This document shows positions 1 to 8,298 of a stretch of DNA of 64,000 bases, piece after piece. The translations under genes and the position numbers were made by a program. The notes beneath the pieces were generated by a model, which ran no database searches, had not been told where the DNA came from, and worked only from the letters and a program-made list of their open reading frames with translations. Positions within the stretch are counted from its first letter, which is position 1. Every line of letters starts with the position of its first letter. This DNA comes from Inhella inkyongensis (lineage in GTDB: Bacteria > Pseudomonadota > Gammaproteobacteria > Burkholderiales > Burkholderiaceae_C): contig NZ_CP040709.1 in the NCBI RefSeq assembly GCF_005952805.1, forward strand, positions 3,968,001 through 4,032,000, read 5' to 3'.

Positions 1-68
1 TCAGCCGCCACCGAGGCGGACAGGGTCAAGGTCATCAGGGCCGTCAGGGCTGGGAGCAAGGGGGGCAT
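1..68 (-). CDS. Start of an exported protein (partial, runs off left edge)
   Basis: Only 22 codons are inside the window. Reading leftwards from an ATG at 68 the product begins MPPLLPALTALMTLTLSASVAA. This is a short N-terminus, a hydrophobic stretch and an AxA-like cleavage end, so it reads as a Sec signal peptide. The rest lies beyond the left edge, so no function can be given. It is divergent from the kinase gene starting at 218, and the 149 bp between them must hold both promoters. Confidence 0.45.
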   Translation of the reverse strand, partial: MPPLLPALTALMTLTLSASVAA

Positions 69-217
69 GCCGGACTGCAAATGTAGTTTTATTACTCTCT
101 AACGCTAAGGCAAATTTCGATTCATGGCCATTAGGCCTAGCGCCAACATCGAACTTGTGTTGTTTTGCTACTTCGATAGCACGCCAAAGGAGACAGTGAA
201 CGTCCTGGGGCGCCACG

Positions 218-3200
218 GTGAAAGCCCTGCCCCAGCTGACCCCGCCATCCATGATGCGCGCGCGTATGCTGACCGGTGGCCTTCCGGCCCCCTCACTCCC
301 TTCATCAAGCGCCATGCAGCTCGCCGGTTTCACGCTTCAGGATGTGATCCACACGCTGGGCGAAACCGTGGTCAGCAGCGCCGTCACCACCCAGGGCGAG
401 CGGGTGGTGCTGAAGGTACTGGACAGCGAGCAGCCGGCCCCCGAGATGGTGGCGCGCTGGCACCACGAGTTTGCGGTGCTGCAGTCGCTGGACTCGGAGT
501 GGGTGATCAAGGCGCGCAGTCTGCGCAGCGTGGGCCGCCGCCTGGTGCTGGTGCTGGAAGACTTCGGGCCTTACAACCTGGCCCAGCTGATCGAGCGCCA
601 GGTACTCGATCTGGGCGAGCGCCTGAGCCTGGCCATCCAACTCACCGAGGCCCTCAGCGATGTGCATCAGCAGCACCTGATTCATGGGGACATCGCCCCC
701 AAGAACGTGCTGGTGGACCTGGCCCAGCTGCGCCTCAAGCTGTGCGACTTCGGCCTTTCCACCCGGCTGGACCATGAGGCCCGGCGCGGTGCCGACGCCT
801 ATCTGCGCGGCACCCTGGAATACATGGCGCCTGAGCAGACCGGGCGCACCAATCTGGATGTCGACTACCGCTGCGACTTCTACTCGCTGGGGGTGACGCT
901 CTACGAGCTGTTTTGCGGCCAGCTGCCGTTCCGCGCCAAGGATCCGATGGCCCTGCTGCATGCGCAGCTGGCCATGCTGCCTCCGCCCCTGCACCGGATG
1001 GATCCGACCATCCCCGAGGCGCTTTCCGAGGTGGTGCAGCGCCTGCTGGCCAAGAACCCCGACGAACGCTACCAAAGCAGCTACGGCCTGCGCCTGGACC
1101 TGGAGCGCTGTGCCGCGGCACTCAAGGCCCGGGGGCATATCGAGCGCTTTGCGCTGGCCAGCGCCGACATCCCCGAACGCTTCAGCGTGGCCCAAAAACT
1201 CTACGGCCGCGCGACCGAAACCCAGACCCTGCTCGATGCCTTCGAGCGCGTGGCCAATGGCCGCACCGATCTGCTGCTGGTGGCCGGCGGATCGGGGCAG
1301 GGCAAGACCGCGCTGATCAGCGAGCTGCACAGCCCCATCGTGGCGCGGCGTGGCTACTTCTTGCGCGGCAAGTGCGACCAGTACCGCCGCAACCAGCCCT
1401 ACGCCGCCCTGATCCAGGCCTTTCAGCCGCTGATGCAGCAGCTGGCCGTCGAGGGCGAAGAGCGCCGTCAGTACTGGCGTGATCATCTGGGCCGCGCCTT
1501 GGGCGAACAGGCCGGCGCCGTGACGGCCATCGTGCCCCAGCTGACCCTTTTGATCGGTCCGCCGCCCCCGCTGGCCAGCCTGCCCGCCGCCGAGACCGAG
1601 CGGCGCTTTCACATCGCGTTTGCGAACTTTGTGCGCGCCCTGGCCGCGCGCACCCACCCGCTGCTGATCTTTCTGGACGATCTGCAGTGGGCCGATGCCC
1701 CGACCCTGCGCCTGCTGGAACACCTGCTGCGGGATGAAAGCAGCCGCAGCACCCTGATCGTCGGCGCCTACCGCGACAACGAGGTGGACGCGCTGCACCC
1801 GCTGTCCGTGTTGATCGCCGCCCTGGAGTCCCGCCGCGGCACCGTGCAGCGCTTGAACCTGGGCCCGCTGCCGCCTGACCAGGTGCGCGCCCTGATTGCC
1901 GACACCCTGCGCGCCACACCGGCCCAAGTCATGCCGCTGGCCGAGCTATGCAGCGAGAAGACGGCCGGCAACCCCTTCTTCCTCGGACAGTTCCTCCACA
2001 GCCTGGTGGAGCAGGGCGACATCCATTACGAGCGCAACGCCGGTGCCTGGCGCTGGCAGGTGGAAAAGATCCGCCAGCGCGGCATGACGGACAACGTCGT
2101 CACCCTGATGCTGGCGCGCCTGCGCAGCCTGCAGCCACCCACCCAGCAACTGCTGGCCCAGGCGGCGCTCCTGGGTCAAGGCTTCAGCCTGGGTGACTTG
2201 ATGGGCCTGAGCGAGCTGGGCGCCGCCGACTGCGCCAGCCGCCTGTGGCCGGCCCTGCAGGCCGGCCTGGTCCTGCCACTGGACGAGAGCTACAAATTCG
2301 ACCAGGTGCCCGCGCTGCTGCCGGGCGCGCGCTACCGCTTCCTGCACGACCGCGTGCAACAGGCCGCGCACGAGCTGACGCCGGAAGACCAGCGCATGGC
2401 CTTGCTGCTGCACTGTGGCCGCCGCTTGCGCGATGCCGGCAGCGCCGAGGCCCGCGAGGAGCGGCTGTTCGTGCTGGTGGATTGCCTGAACCGGGCGCTG
2501 CCGCTGATCACCGACGCCACCGAACGCGAGGGCCTGCGCACGCTCAATTTGCGCGCCGGCCTGCGCGCCAAGGCCGGCAATGCCCATGCTGCGGCGGCCG
2601 AGCTGCTGCGTCAGGCCCTGGCCCTGCTGCCCGAGCAAGCCTGGCAGCGCCTGCCCGAAGAGGCCTTGAGCATTCACCGCGAGTTGGCCGAGGCCGAGTA
2701 CCTGGCTGGTCACTTCGAGGCCGCCGAAGCGCTCTATCCGCAGGCTCTGGCGGCCTGCCAGGACGCGCTCGGACGGGTCAGCCTGTGCGGGGTGCAGGCC
2801 GATCAGTACCTGATCCAGGGCCGCTACGCCGACGCTCTCCCGGTGCTGCTGCAGGCCCTGGCGGAGTTGGGCCAGCCCTTCCCGGAGGATGACGCAGCCG
2901 CCTTCGCCGCCTTCGCCCAGGAGTTCGCACAGACCGAAGACCTGTTGGCCCGCCAGCCCTTGGACGCCCTGCTGCAGACCGCTGAGATGCAGGCCCCGGC
3001 GCAACTGGCCCAAATGCGTCTGGCCTTCGCGCTGTCCTACGCCAGCTACCAGACCGGCCGTTTCGGCGCCTTCCTGCTCAACGCCTGCCGGATGGTGCGC
3101 ACCACCCTGCAACACGGGCAGTGCGACCTCAGCTGCGTGGCCTATGTGGCCTACCTGACAGCCATGTCGGCCGCCAAGACGCCCTATCCGCGCATCTACG

Positions 3201-5332
3201 CCATGGGCCAGCTGGCGCTGCGCCTGGCCGAGCAGCGCGACAACCGCTACTTCCGCATCACCGTCTACCAGTACTTCGCGCCCTTCTACCAACACTGGGG
3301 CGAGCCGCTGGCCAACACCTTGCCGCTGCTGGACCGCGGCCTGGAGATGGGGCAAGACGGCATCAACCCACTGTCGTCCGGTTTCTGTGCGCTGCTGCGC
3401 GCCGTCAATCGCTTTGTGCAAGGCACGCCGCTGGACGAGTTGGAGGTGGAATGCGAACGCGGCCTGCGCTTCCTGCAGCGCAGCCAGCAGCCGGCCATTG
3501 AGGCCATGCTGCGCCAGGGCGTGCTGCAGCCCGTGCTGGCGCTGCGCGGCCGCAGCACCGACGCGCTGAGCTTTGACAGTGCCGACTGCAGCAGCAGCGA
3601 CTTCTTTGCCGGCGACTACCGCACGCCCTCCATCCCGCTGGCGCTCTACAGCTCGGCCCGGCTGCGCCACGCCTATTTGATGGACGACCCGGAAGGCTGG
3701 CGCCTGTGCGCGGCCAACCTGCCGCTGATCGCGCAGTGCATGCCCGACAGCCCGACCTGGGTCGAGGCCTGCTTCTTCGTCGCCCTGGGCCAGCTGCGCG
3801 CGGGCTTCACCGCACCCGAGCTCGACGCCACGCAGACCCCGACCTGGCTGGCGCAGTTCGAGCTTTGGGCGCAAGGCTGCGAGGCCAATTTCCGCCACAA
3901 GCAGTTATTGATCGCCGCCGAATGGGCGCGCGTAAGCGGCGACGAGCGTGCCGCCATGCGCCACTACGCCCAGGCCATCGAAGCCGCAGCCGAGGCCGAC
4001 TTCCCCTGCCAGGAGGCGCTGGCCAACGAGCTTTATGCGCAGTTCTGGCGCGCCCAGGATCAAAAGCAGCTCGCCGCCCAGTTCATCCGCGAGGCGCACT
4101 TCCACTACCGGCGCTGGGGCGCCCTGGCCAAATGCCGGCAGGTGGAGGAGCAATGGCCGCAGCTGGCTTTTGGCGTGGCGGCACACCGCCGCGCCGGCAG
4201 CAGTCTGGCGGCCAGCAGCAGTCTGCACGGCAGCAGCCTGCGCATCGGCACCGACCCGGTCGGCCAACTGGACCTGCAAGCCCTGCTCAAGGCCTATCTG
4301 GCGCTCTCGCAGCAAATCCAGCTGGGCAGCCTGCTGGACCAGATGCTGAGCCTGCTGCTGGAAGCCGCCGGCGCCGAGCTGGGCGCCATCGTGCGCGCCG
4401 ACGAGGGCGTGCTCATCCTGGAAGCCCTGGGCGGCGGCCGCGCCGGCCAGGCGCTCGAGCATCAGCGCCTGAACCAGGCCCTGGTGCAGCAAAGCGATGT
4501 GCTGCCCCTGGCCTTGCTGGAATTCGTGCAGCTCACCCGCCAGACCCTGGTGGTGAACCAGCCCGCCCAAGACCCGCGCTTTGCCCACACCGGCTATCTG
4601 CGCCGGCACCAACCCAAATCGGTGCTGTGCATGCCGGTGCAGGCCCAGGGCCGCCTGGTGGCCCTGGTTTATCTGGAAAACAACCTGCTGGAAAACGCCT
4701 TCACCACCAAGCAGCAGCAGACCCTGGAGCTGCTGTGCACCCAGGCCGCCATCTCGCTCGTCAACGCCCGTCTTTACGAGAGCCTGGAAGAGAAGGTGGC
4801 CCAGCGCACCGAGGCGCTGCGCCTGATGAGCATGAAGGATGGTCTGACCGGCATTGCCAACCGCCGCGCCTTTGACGAGCGCCTGGCGCTGGAATGGCGC
4901 CGCAGCCAGCGCCACGAGCATCCGCTCAGCCTGCTGATGGTGGACATCGACCACTTCAAGCAGTTCAACGACCACTACGGCCACCTGGAAGGCGACGCCT
5001 GCATCCAGACCGTGGCCCAGGTGCTCAGCCTGGCCGGCGCGCGCGGCACCGATCTGGTGGCGCGCTATGGCGGCGAAGAATTCGCGCTGCTGCTGCCGCA
5101 GACCGACGCCGCCGCCGCAGCGCTGATTGCCCAAGACTGCCTGAGCCGCCTGGCTGCCTGCCGCATCCCCCACGCGCGCTCCAGCGTCAGCTCGGTGGTG
5201 TCCATCAGCATCGGCATCAGCACCCTGGTGGCCCAGGCGGACAGTCGCCCCGAGACCCTGATCCGCAGCGCCGACCAGGCCCTCTACCGCGCCAAGCGCG
5301 AGGGCCGGGCGCGCTACTGCCAGAACTCATAA
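218..5332 (+). CDS. Ser/Thr kinase-like / ATPase / GAF / diguanylate cyclase fusion protein
   Basis: A 1704-residue cytoplasmic signalling protein. Visible order: a protein-kinase-like domain (residues ~30-300) with catalytic-loop HGDIAPKN at ~156 and DFG at 177; a STAND/AAA-type ATPase with Walker A GGSGQGKT at 357-364 and a Walker B-like LIFLDDLQWAD; a long alpha-helical TPR-like region (~750-1330); a GAF domain (~1365-1525); and a GGDEF domain with GGEEF at 1618-1622. An inhibitory RxxD (RGTD) sits at 1609, five residues before GGEEF, so it should make c-di-GMP with product feedback. Kinase-ATPase-GAF proteins normally end in a histidine kinase; here a cyclase takes that place. The catalytic loop lacks the usual Lys of HRDxKPxN, so kinase activity is uncertain. 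The start is GTG at 218; an ATG at 251 is an alternative. Confidence 0.9.
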   Translation: MKALPQLTPPSMMRARMLTGGLPAPSLPSSSAMQLAGFTLQDVIHTLGETVVSSAVTTQGERVVLKVLDSEQPAPEMVARWHHEFAVLQSLDSEWVIKARSLRSVGRRLVLVLEDFGPYNLAQLIERQVLDLGERLSLAIQLTEALSDVHQQHLIHGDIAPKNVLVDLAQLRLKLCDFGLSTRLDHEARRGADAYLRGTLEYMAPEQTGRTNLDVDYRCDFYSLGVTLYELFCGQLPFRAKDPMALLHAQLAMLPPPLHRMDPTIPEALSEVVQRLLAKNPDERYQSSYGLRLDLERCAAALKARGHIERFALASADIPERFSVAQKLYGRATETQTLLDAFERVANGRTDLLLVAGGSGQGKTALISELHSPIVARRGYFLRGKCDQYRRNQPYAALIQAFQPLMQQLAVEGEERRQYWRDHLGRALGEQAGAVTAIVPQLTLLIGPPPPLASLPAAETERRFHIAFANFVRALAARTHPLLIFLDDLQWADAPTLRLLEHLLRDESSRSTLIVGAYRDNEVDALHPLSVLIAALESRRGTVQRLNLGPLPPDQVRALIADTLRATPAQVMPLAELCSEKTAGNPFFLGQFLHSLVEQGDIHYERNAGAWRWQVEKIRQRGMTDNVVTLMLARLRSLQPPTQQLLAQAALLGQGFSLGDLMGLSELGAADCASRLWPALQAGLVLPLDESYKFDQVPALLPGARYRFLHDRVQQAAHELTPEDQRMALLLHCGRRLRDAGSAEAREERLFVLVDCLNRALPLITDATEREGLRTLNLRAGLRAKAGNAHAAAAELLRQALALLPEQAWQRLPEEALSIHRELAEAEYLAGHFEAAEALYPQALAACQDALGRVSLCGVQADQYLIQGRYADALPVLLQALAELGQPFPEDDAAAFAAFAQEFAQTEDLLARQPLDALLQTAEMQAPAQLAQMRLAFALSYASYQTGRFGAFLLNACRMVRTTLQHGQCDLSCVAYVAYLTAMSAAKTPYPRIYAMGQLALRLAEQRDNRYFRITVYQYFAPFYQHWGEPLANTLPLLDRGLEMGQDGINPLSSGFCALLRAVNRFVQGTPLDELEVECERGLRFLQRSQQPAIEAMLRQGVLQPVLALRGRSTDALSFDSADCSSSDFFAGDYRTPSIPLALYSSARLRHAYLMDDPEGWRLCAANLPLIAQCMPDSPTWVEACFFVALGQLRAGFTAPELDATQTPTWLAQFELWAQGCEANFRHKQLLIAAEWARVSGDERAAMRHYAQAIEAAAEADFPCQEALANELYAQFWRAQDQKQLAAQFIREAHFHYRRWGALAKCRQVEEQWPQLAFGVAAHRRAGSSLAASSSLHGSSLRIGTDPVGQLDLQALLKAYLALSQQIQLGSLLDQMLSLLLEAAGAELGAIVRADEGVLILEALGGGRAGQALEHQRLNQALVQQSDVLPLALLEFVQLTRQTLVVNQPAQDPRFAHTGYLRRHQPKSVLCMPVQAQGRLVALVYLENNLLENAFTTKQQQTLELLCTQAAISLVNARLYESLEEKVAQRTEALRLMSMKDGLTGIANRRAFDERLALEWRRSQRHEHPLSLLMVDIDHFKQFNDHYGHLEGDACIQTVAQVLSLAGARGTDLVARYGGEEFALLLPQTDAAAAALIAQDCLSRLAACRIPHARSSVSSVVSISIGISTLVAQADSRPETLIRSADQALYRAKREGRARYCQNS

Positions 5333-5370
5333 GGCTCCCCGAGCCCCTCGAGTTCCCAGAGGGTGAAGGA

Positions 5371-5385
5371 CCGGGCGCAGCCCGG
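5371..5385. terminator. GC-rich hairpin between convergent genes
   Basis: CCGGGC, a GCA loop, then GCCCGG lies in the 65-bp gap between the stop of the kinase fusion and the stop of the lipoxygenase on the other strand. There is no T-tract, so it is at best a possible bidirectional terminator. Confidence 0.35.
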
Positions 5386-5397
5386 CCCTGTAGGCGG

Positions 5398-7539
5398 TCA
5401 GATGGAGATGCTGTTGGGGATCTGCGAAGGCAGCTGGAAGGGGTAGTCCACCGGGCGGGCCTGGTTGCGCCGGCGGATCTCGATCTCGGCCAGGGCCAGC
5501 GCATCCTGCAAATCGGCCACCAGGGGCTGCACACGCGGGTCCTCAAAGTAGGGCACGCGCGGGTTGCTCTCGTAGTGACCGAAGCGGTCGTACTGCACAC
5601 CGCTGAGCAGGTACTCGAAGGAGAAGGTGTACAGGCCCACATCCAGCGGGGGGTACCAGGCCAGGCAGTCCTTCTCGTCCGTCAGCACCTGGCTGCGCGT
5701 GGGGGCCGGGCTGTAGATCGTGCCGGCCACACTGGGCATATAGGACATCAGCGGGTACTGCGCATAGTTCACCGCCGCGTGCTGCGGGCCGGCGGTGTAG
5801 ATGATCTGCGCCACCATCTCGATCAGGTAGTCCAGGCTGTCCAGGCGCCAGGGCCGTGCGGGGTCGCCCGTCGGCGTCAAACCGCCCAGACCTTGGAAGC
5901 CGCAGTACTGCGGCGCGGTCAGCTCATGGATCCAGCCCTGCAGCTCGGCGTCCGAGCGCACGTCCTCGTCACTGCGGTAGTAGCAGCGCAGATAGCCCGC
6001 CACAAAGCGCTTGATGGCGGCCCACAGCAGCAGGGTGTCATCGCGGAAGGCGAACTGCGGCAGCGCTTGCAGGCCGCGCAGGCGGAACACGCGCTCGGGG
6101 TTGTTCTCGTCCCAGCGCCAGGCGCGGTGGGCCTCGCCCACCAGGCGCAGGGTGTCTTCGATGGCCGGCCCCACATTGGTGGCCACCACGCCGCCCGGAA
6201 TGATCAGGCTATGGATGGCCGAGTCGTTGATGTTGATGGTGAAACGGAAGTGCGGCTTGAGCAGCTTCAGCAAGGGGTGCTGCAGCGCCAGCTGGCGGTG
6301 CGCGGCCACCACCATGGGCTCGATGATCAGATGGCAGTCGCCCAGGTGCGCGACCGACTCATGCTGGATCGCACACACCACATTCACAAAGTATTTGGCA
6401 ATGCGCCACTTCAGGCCCTTGGGGTCGTTGGCGCTCGCGCAGTCATTGGGCGTGAACAAGGGCGCGGCTTCGGGGTCGTGGGCCTGCGCCAACTGGATGG
6501 CGATGGGCTGCAGCACGCCATCGGGCTGGGCCGGGTAACCAGCCGGCGCCTGCGGATTCCAGTAGAACAAAGCGATGGGCGCCGCCATATAGCGCGGCTC
6601 GCCGTGCACGGGGTCGGCCTTGGCGCCTTCCAGCATGGCGTAGTCGCACACATAGAGCCGGTGCGCGCGGGCGGCCTGTTCCAGCGTGATATGGGCATCG
6701 CCCAGCACGCCCTGCAGGATGGCGTCGGTGATCGGGAACTTGCGCTGCAGATCGGCCAGCCGCACCGCTTTGCCGGCTTCGGGCTCGGCTTCCAGCACCA
6801 CCCCGCGCAGATTGGTGGTGTTGAAGCCGGCCGTCTGCAGCCAGCCAAAGAACCAGTCCTGCTCGCAAGGCTTGCGACCATCCTGCGGCATCCAAGGCTG
6901 AGGCGCGATGGACAGCATCAGCGGCTTGGGCAGCGAGACAAAGAGCTTCTCGTAATCTCCTTCAGTCTGCGCCTGCAGGTAATTGCGCCCATGGCTCTCA
7001 CTCAGCATGTCGAACAAGGTGTTCTTCAGGAAGGCCGTGGGGCCGTTGGCAATGAAGTCGTCGAACACCTGCTTGAGGCCGCTGGCCATCTTGGCCAGGT
7101 CCCCGGGGATGCGCACCAGGCCTTCGAGCGCCTTGGGCAGATCGGCCAACGCGTGGATGAAGGCCTCAAACTCCTTGATGTCGCGCAGCGGGTGCAGCAG
7201 GCTGAAGTCCTGCTTCATCTTGTCGTAGGCGGCGCGCACCGCCTCGATCTGCGCCGTCGGCAAATCGCCCTGCAGCTCGCGTTCCAGCAGCATCATCACG
7301 GCGCTCTTGAAGTTCTCCGCCAACGGCACGAAGACCTGCAGCACCTTGGCCTCGTAATCCAGGCTGAATTTCTCTTCGCTGGGGAGGTCGGCCGACAGCG
7401 GCACGGCCTCCAGATAGCTGCGCATGTAGTTGTATTCGGTGCGCGCCAGCGACAACTGAAAGGCACGCGCCGACTGCTGTTCGGCGCTGTCCTGCTGCGG
7501 CAGGGTGGGGGTCTGGGCGGGGGTGAAGGCGAGAGTCAT
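5398..7539 (-). CDS. Lipoxygenase (non-haem iron dioxygenase)
   Basis: 713 residues, the size of single-domain bacterial lipoxygenases. The family inserts O2 into polyunsaturated fatty acids to give hydroperoxides. All five iron ligands expected for the family are visible: His393 and His398 in HESVAHLGDCH, His587 and Asn591 in QHAAVNYAQY, and the C-terminal Ile713 (protein ends NSISI). The segment after the first His pair (MVVAAHRQLALQHPL) also matches bacterial LoxA-type enzymes. No signal peptide is visible at the chosen start, so it is probably cytoplasmic, unlike the exported Pseudomonas enzyme. Start ATG 7539 is preceded by AGGATCC; the frame stays open further upstream but lacks a better start. 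It is divergent from the response regulator at 7696. The physiological substrate is unknown. Confidence 0.93.
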   Translation of the reverse strand: MTLAFTPAQTPTLPQQDSAEQQSARAFQLSLARTEYNYMRSYLEAVPLSADLPSEEKFSLDYEAKVLQVFVPLAENFKSAVMMLLERELQGDLPTAQIEAVRAAYDKMKQDFSLLHPLRDIKEFEAFIHALADLPKALEGLVRIPGDLAKMASGLKQVFDDFIANGPTAFLKNTLFDMLSESHGRNYLQAQTEGDYEKLFVSLPKPLMLSIAPQPWMPQDGRKPCEQDWFFGWLQTAGFNTTNLRGVVLEAEPEAGKAVRLADLQRKFPITDAILQGVLGDAHITLEQAARAHRLYVCDYAMLEGAKADPVHGEPRYMAAPIALFYWNPQAPAGYPAQPDGVLQPIAIQLAQAHDPEAAPLFTPNDCASANDPKGLKWRIAKYFVNVVCAIQHESVAHLGDCHLIIEPMVVAAHRQLALQHPLLKLLKPHFRFTININDSAIHSLIIPGGVVATNVGPAIEDTLRLVGEAHRAWRWDENNPERVFRLRGLQALPQFAFRDDTLLLWAAIKRFVAGYLRCYYRSDEDVRSDAELQGWIHELTAPQYCGFQGLGGLTPTGDPARPWRLDSLDYLIEMVAQIIYTAGPQHAAVNYAQYPLMSYMPSVAGTIYSPAPTRSQVLTDEKDCLAWYPPLDVGLYTFSFEYLLSGVQYDRFGHYESNPRVPYFEDPRVQPLVADLQDALALAEIEIRRRNQARPVDYPFQLPSQIPNSISI

Positions 7540-7695
7540 GGGCGGATCCTCTGAGCAAGGGCTGCATTGGAGCGGGCCTCTGGGCCTGGCTCTCTCCTGG
7601 AAACCCCCGGGGCGGGAAGCGTCCACCTGCCCCAAAGGGCAGGACGGGCATCTGCGGGTCGACCGACAATTTCCAGGCCACCCCATCGCCCCACC

Positions 7696-8298
7696 GTGAA
7701 CCTCCTGCTTGTTGATGACCACCCCCTGTTCGGCCTGGGCTTTTCCCATGCGCTGGAAAGCGCGCGGCCGGGCCTGCGGGTGCAGCACGCCCTCACCTTG
7801 CAGGAGGGACTGGCGCGGGCCGCCCGCGAGCCGCAGCTGGACTTGCTGCTGCTGGACTACCGGCTCGGTCTGGCCGAGGGCGCGGACGGCCTGCAAGGCC
7901 TGCTGACATTCGGACGCCAACATCCGCTGCTGGCACGGGCGCTGATCTCCGGTGACGAAGAGCCTTGGCTGGCGCAGCGCGCCCGCGCCGCGGGCGCCGC
8001 CGGATGCCTGGGCAAGTCCGCGCCGGTTCACCAAATGCTGCGGGCCATCGACACCCTGATCGCCGGGGGCGAATGGTTCCCCGCCAGCCCCTCCTCGCTT
8101 GCGCGCGCCGGCCCGACTCCCAGACAACTGGCGGTGTTGCAAGGCATCGCCAAGGGCAGTTTGAACAAGCAGATCGCGGATGACCTGGGCATTGCGGAGC
8201 GCACGGTCAAGTTGCATGTGACCGCACTGTTCGAACAACTGCAGGCCCGCAATCGCACGCATCTGGTGGTGCGGGCCCGCGAGCTGGGTCTGCTTTGA
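7696..8298 (+). CDS. LuxR/NarL-type response regulator
   Basis: 200 residues. The N-terminal receiver begins VNLLLVDDHPLF, with acidic pair DD and phospho-acceptor Asp in LLLLDYRLG, followed by Lys in GKSAPVH. The C-terminal helix-turn-helix reads LTPRQLAVLQGIAKGSLNKQIADDLGIAERTVKLHVTAL in outline, typical of NarL/FixJ DNA-binding domains. Its GTG start is set by where receiver homology begins. It overlaps the downstream histidine kinase by four bases (TTGA), so the two are translationally coupled and very likely form a cognate pair. Target genes are unknown; the divergent lipoxygenase gene is the obvious candidate by position only. Confidence 0.9.
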   Translation: MNLLLVDDHPLFGLGFSHALESARPGLRVQHALTLQEGLARAAREPQLDLLLLDYRLGLAEGADGLQGLLTFGRQHPLLARALISGDEEPWLAQRARAAGAAGCLGKSAPVHQMLRAIDTLIAGGEWFPASPSSLARAGPTPRQLAVLQGIAKGSLNKQIADDLGIAERTVKLHVTALFEQLQARNRTHLVVRARELGLL

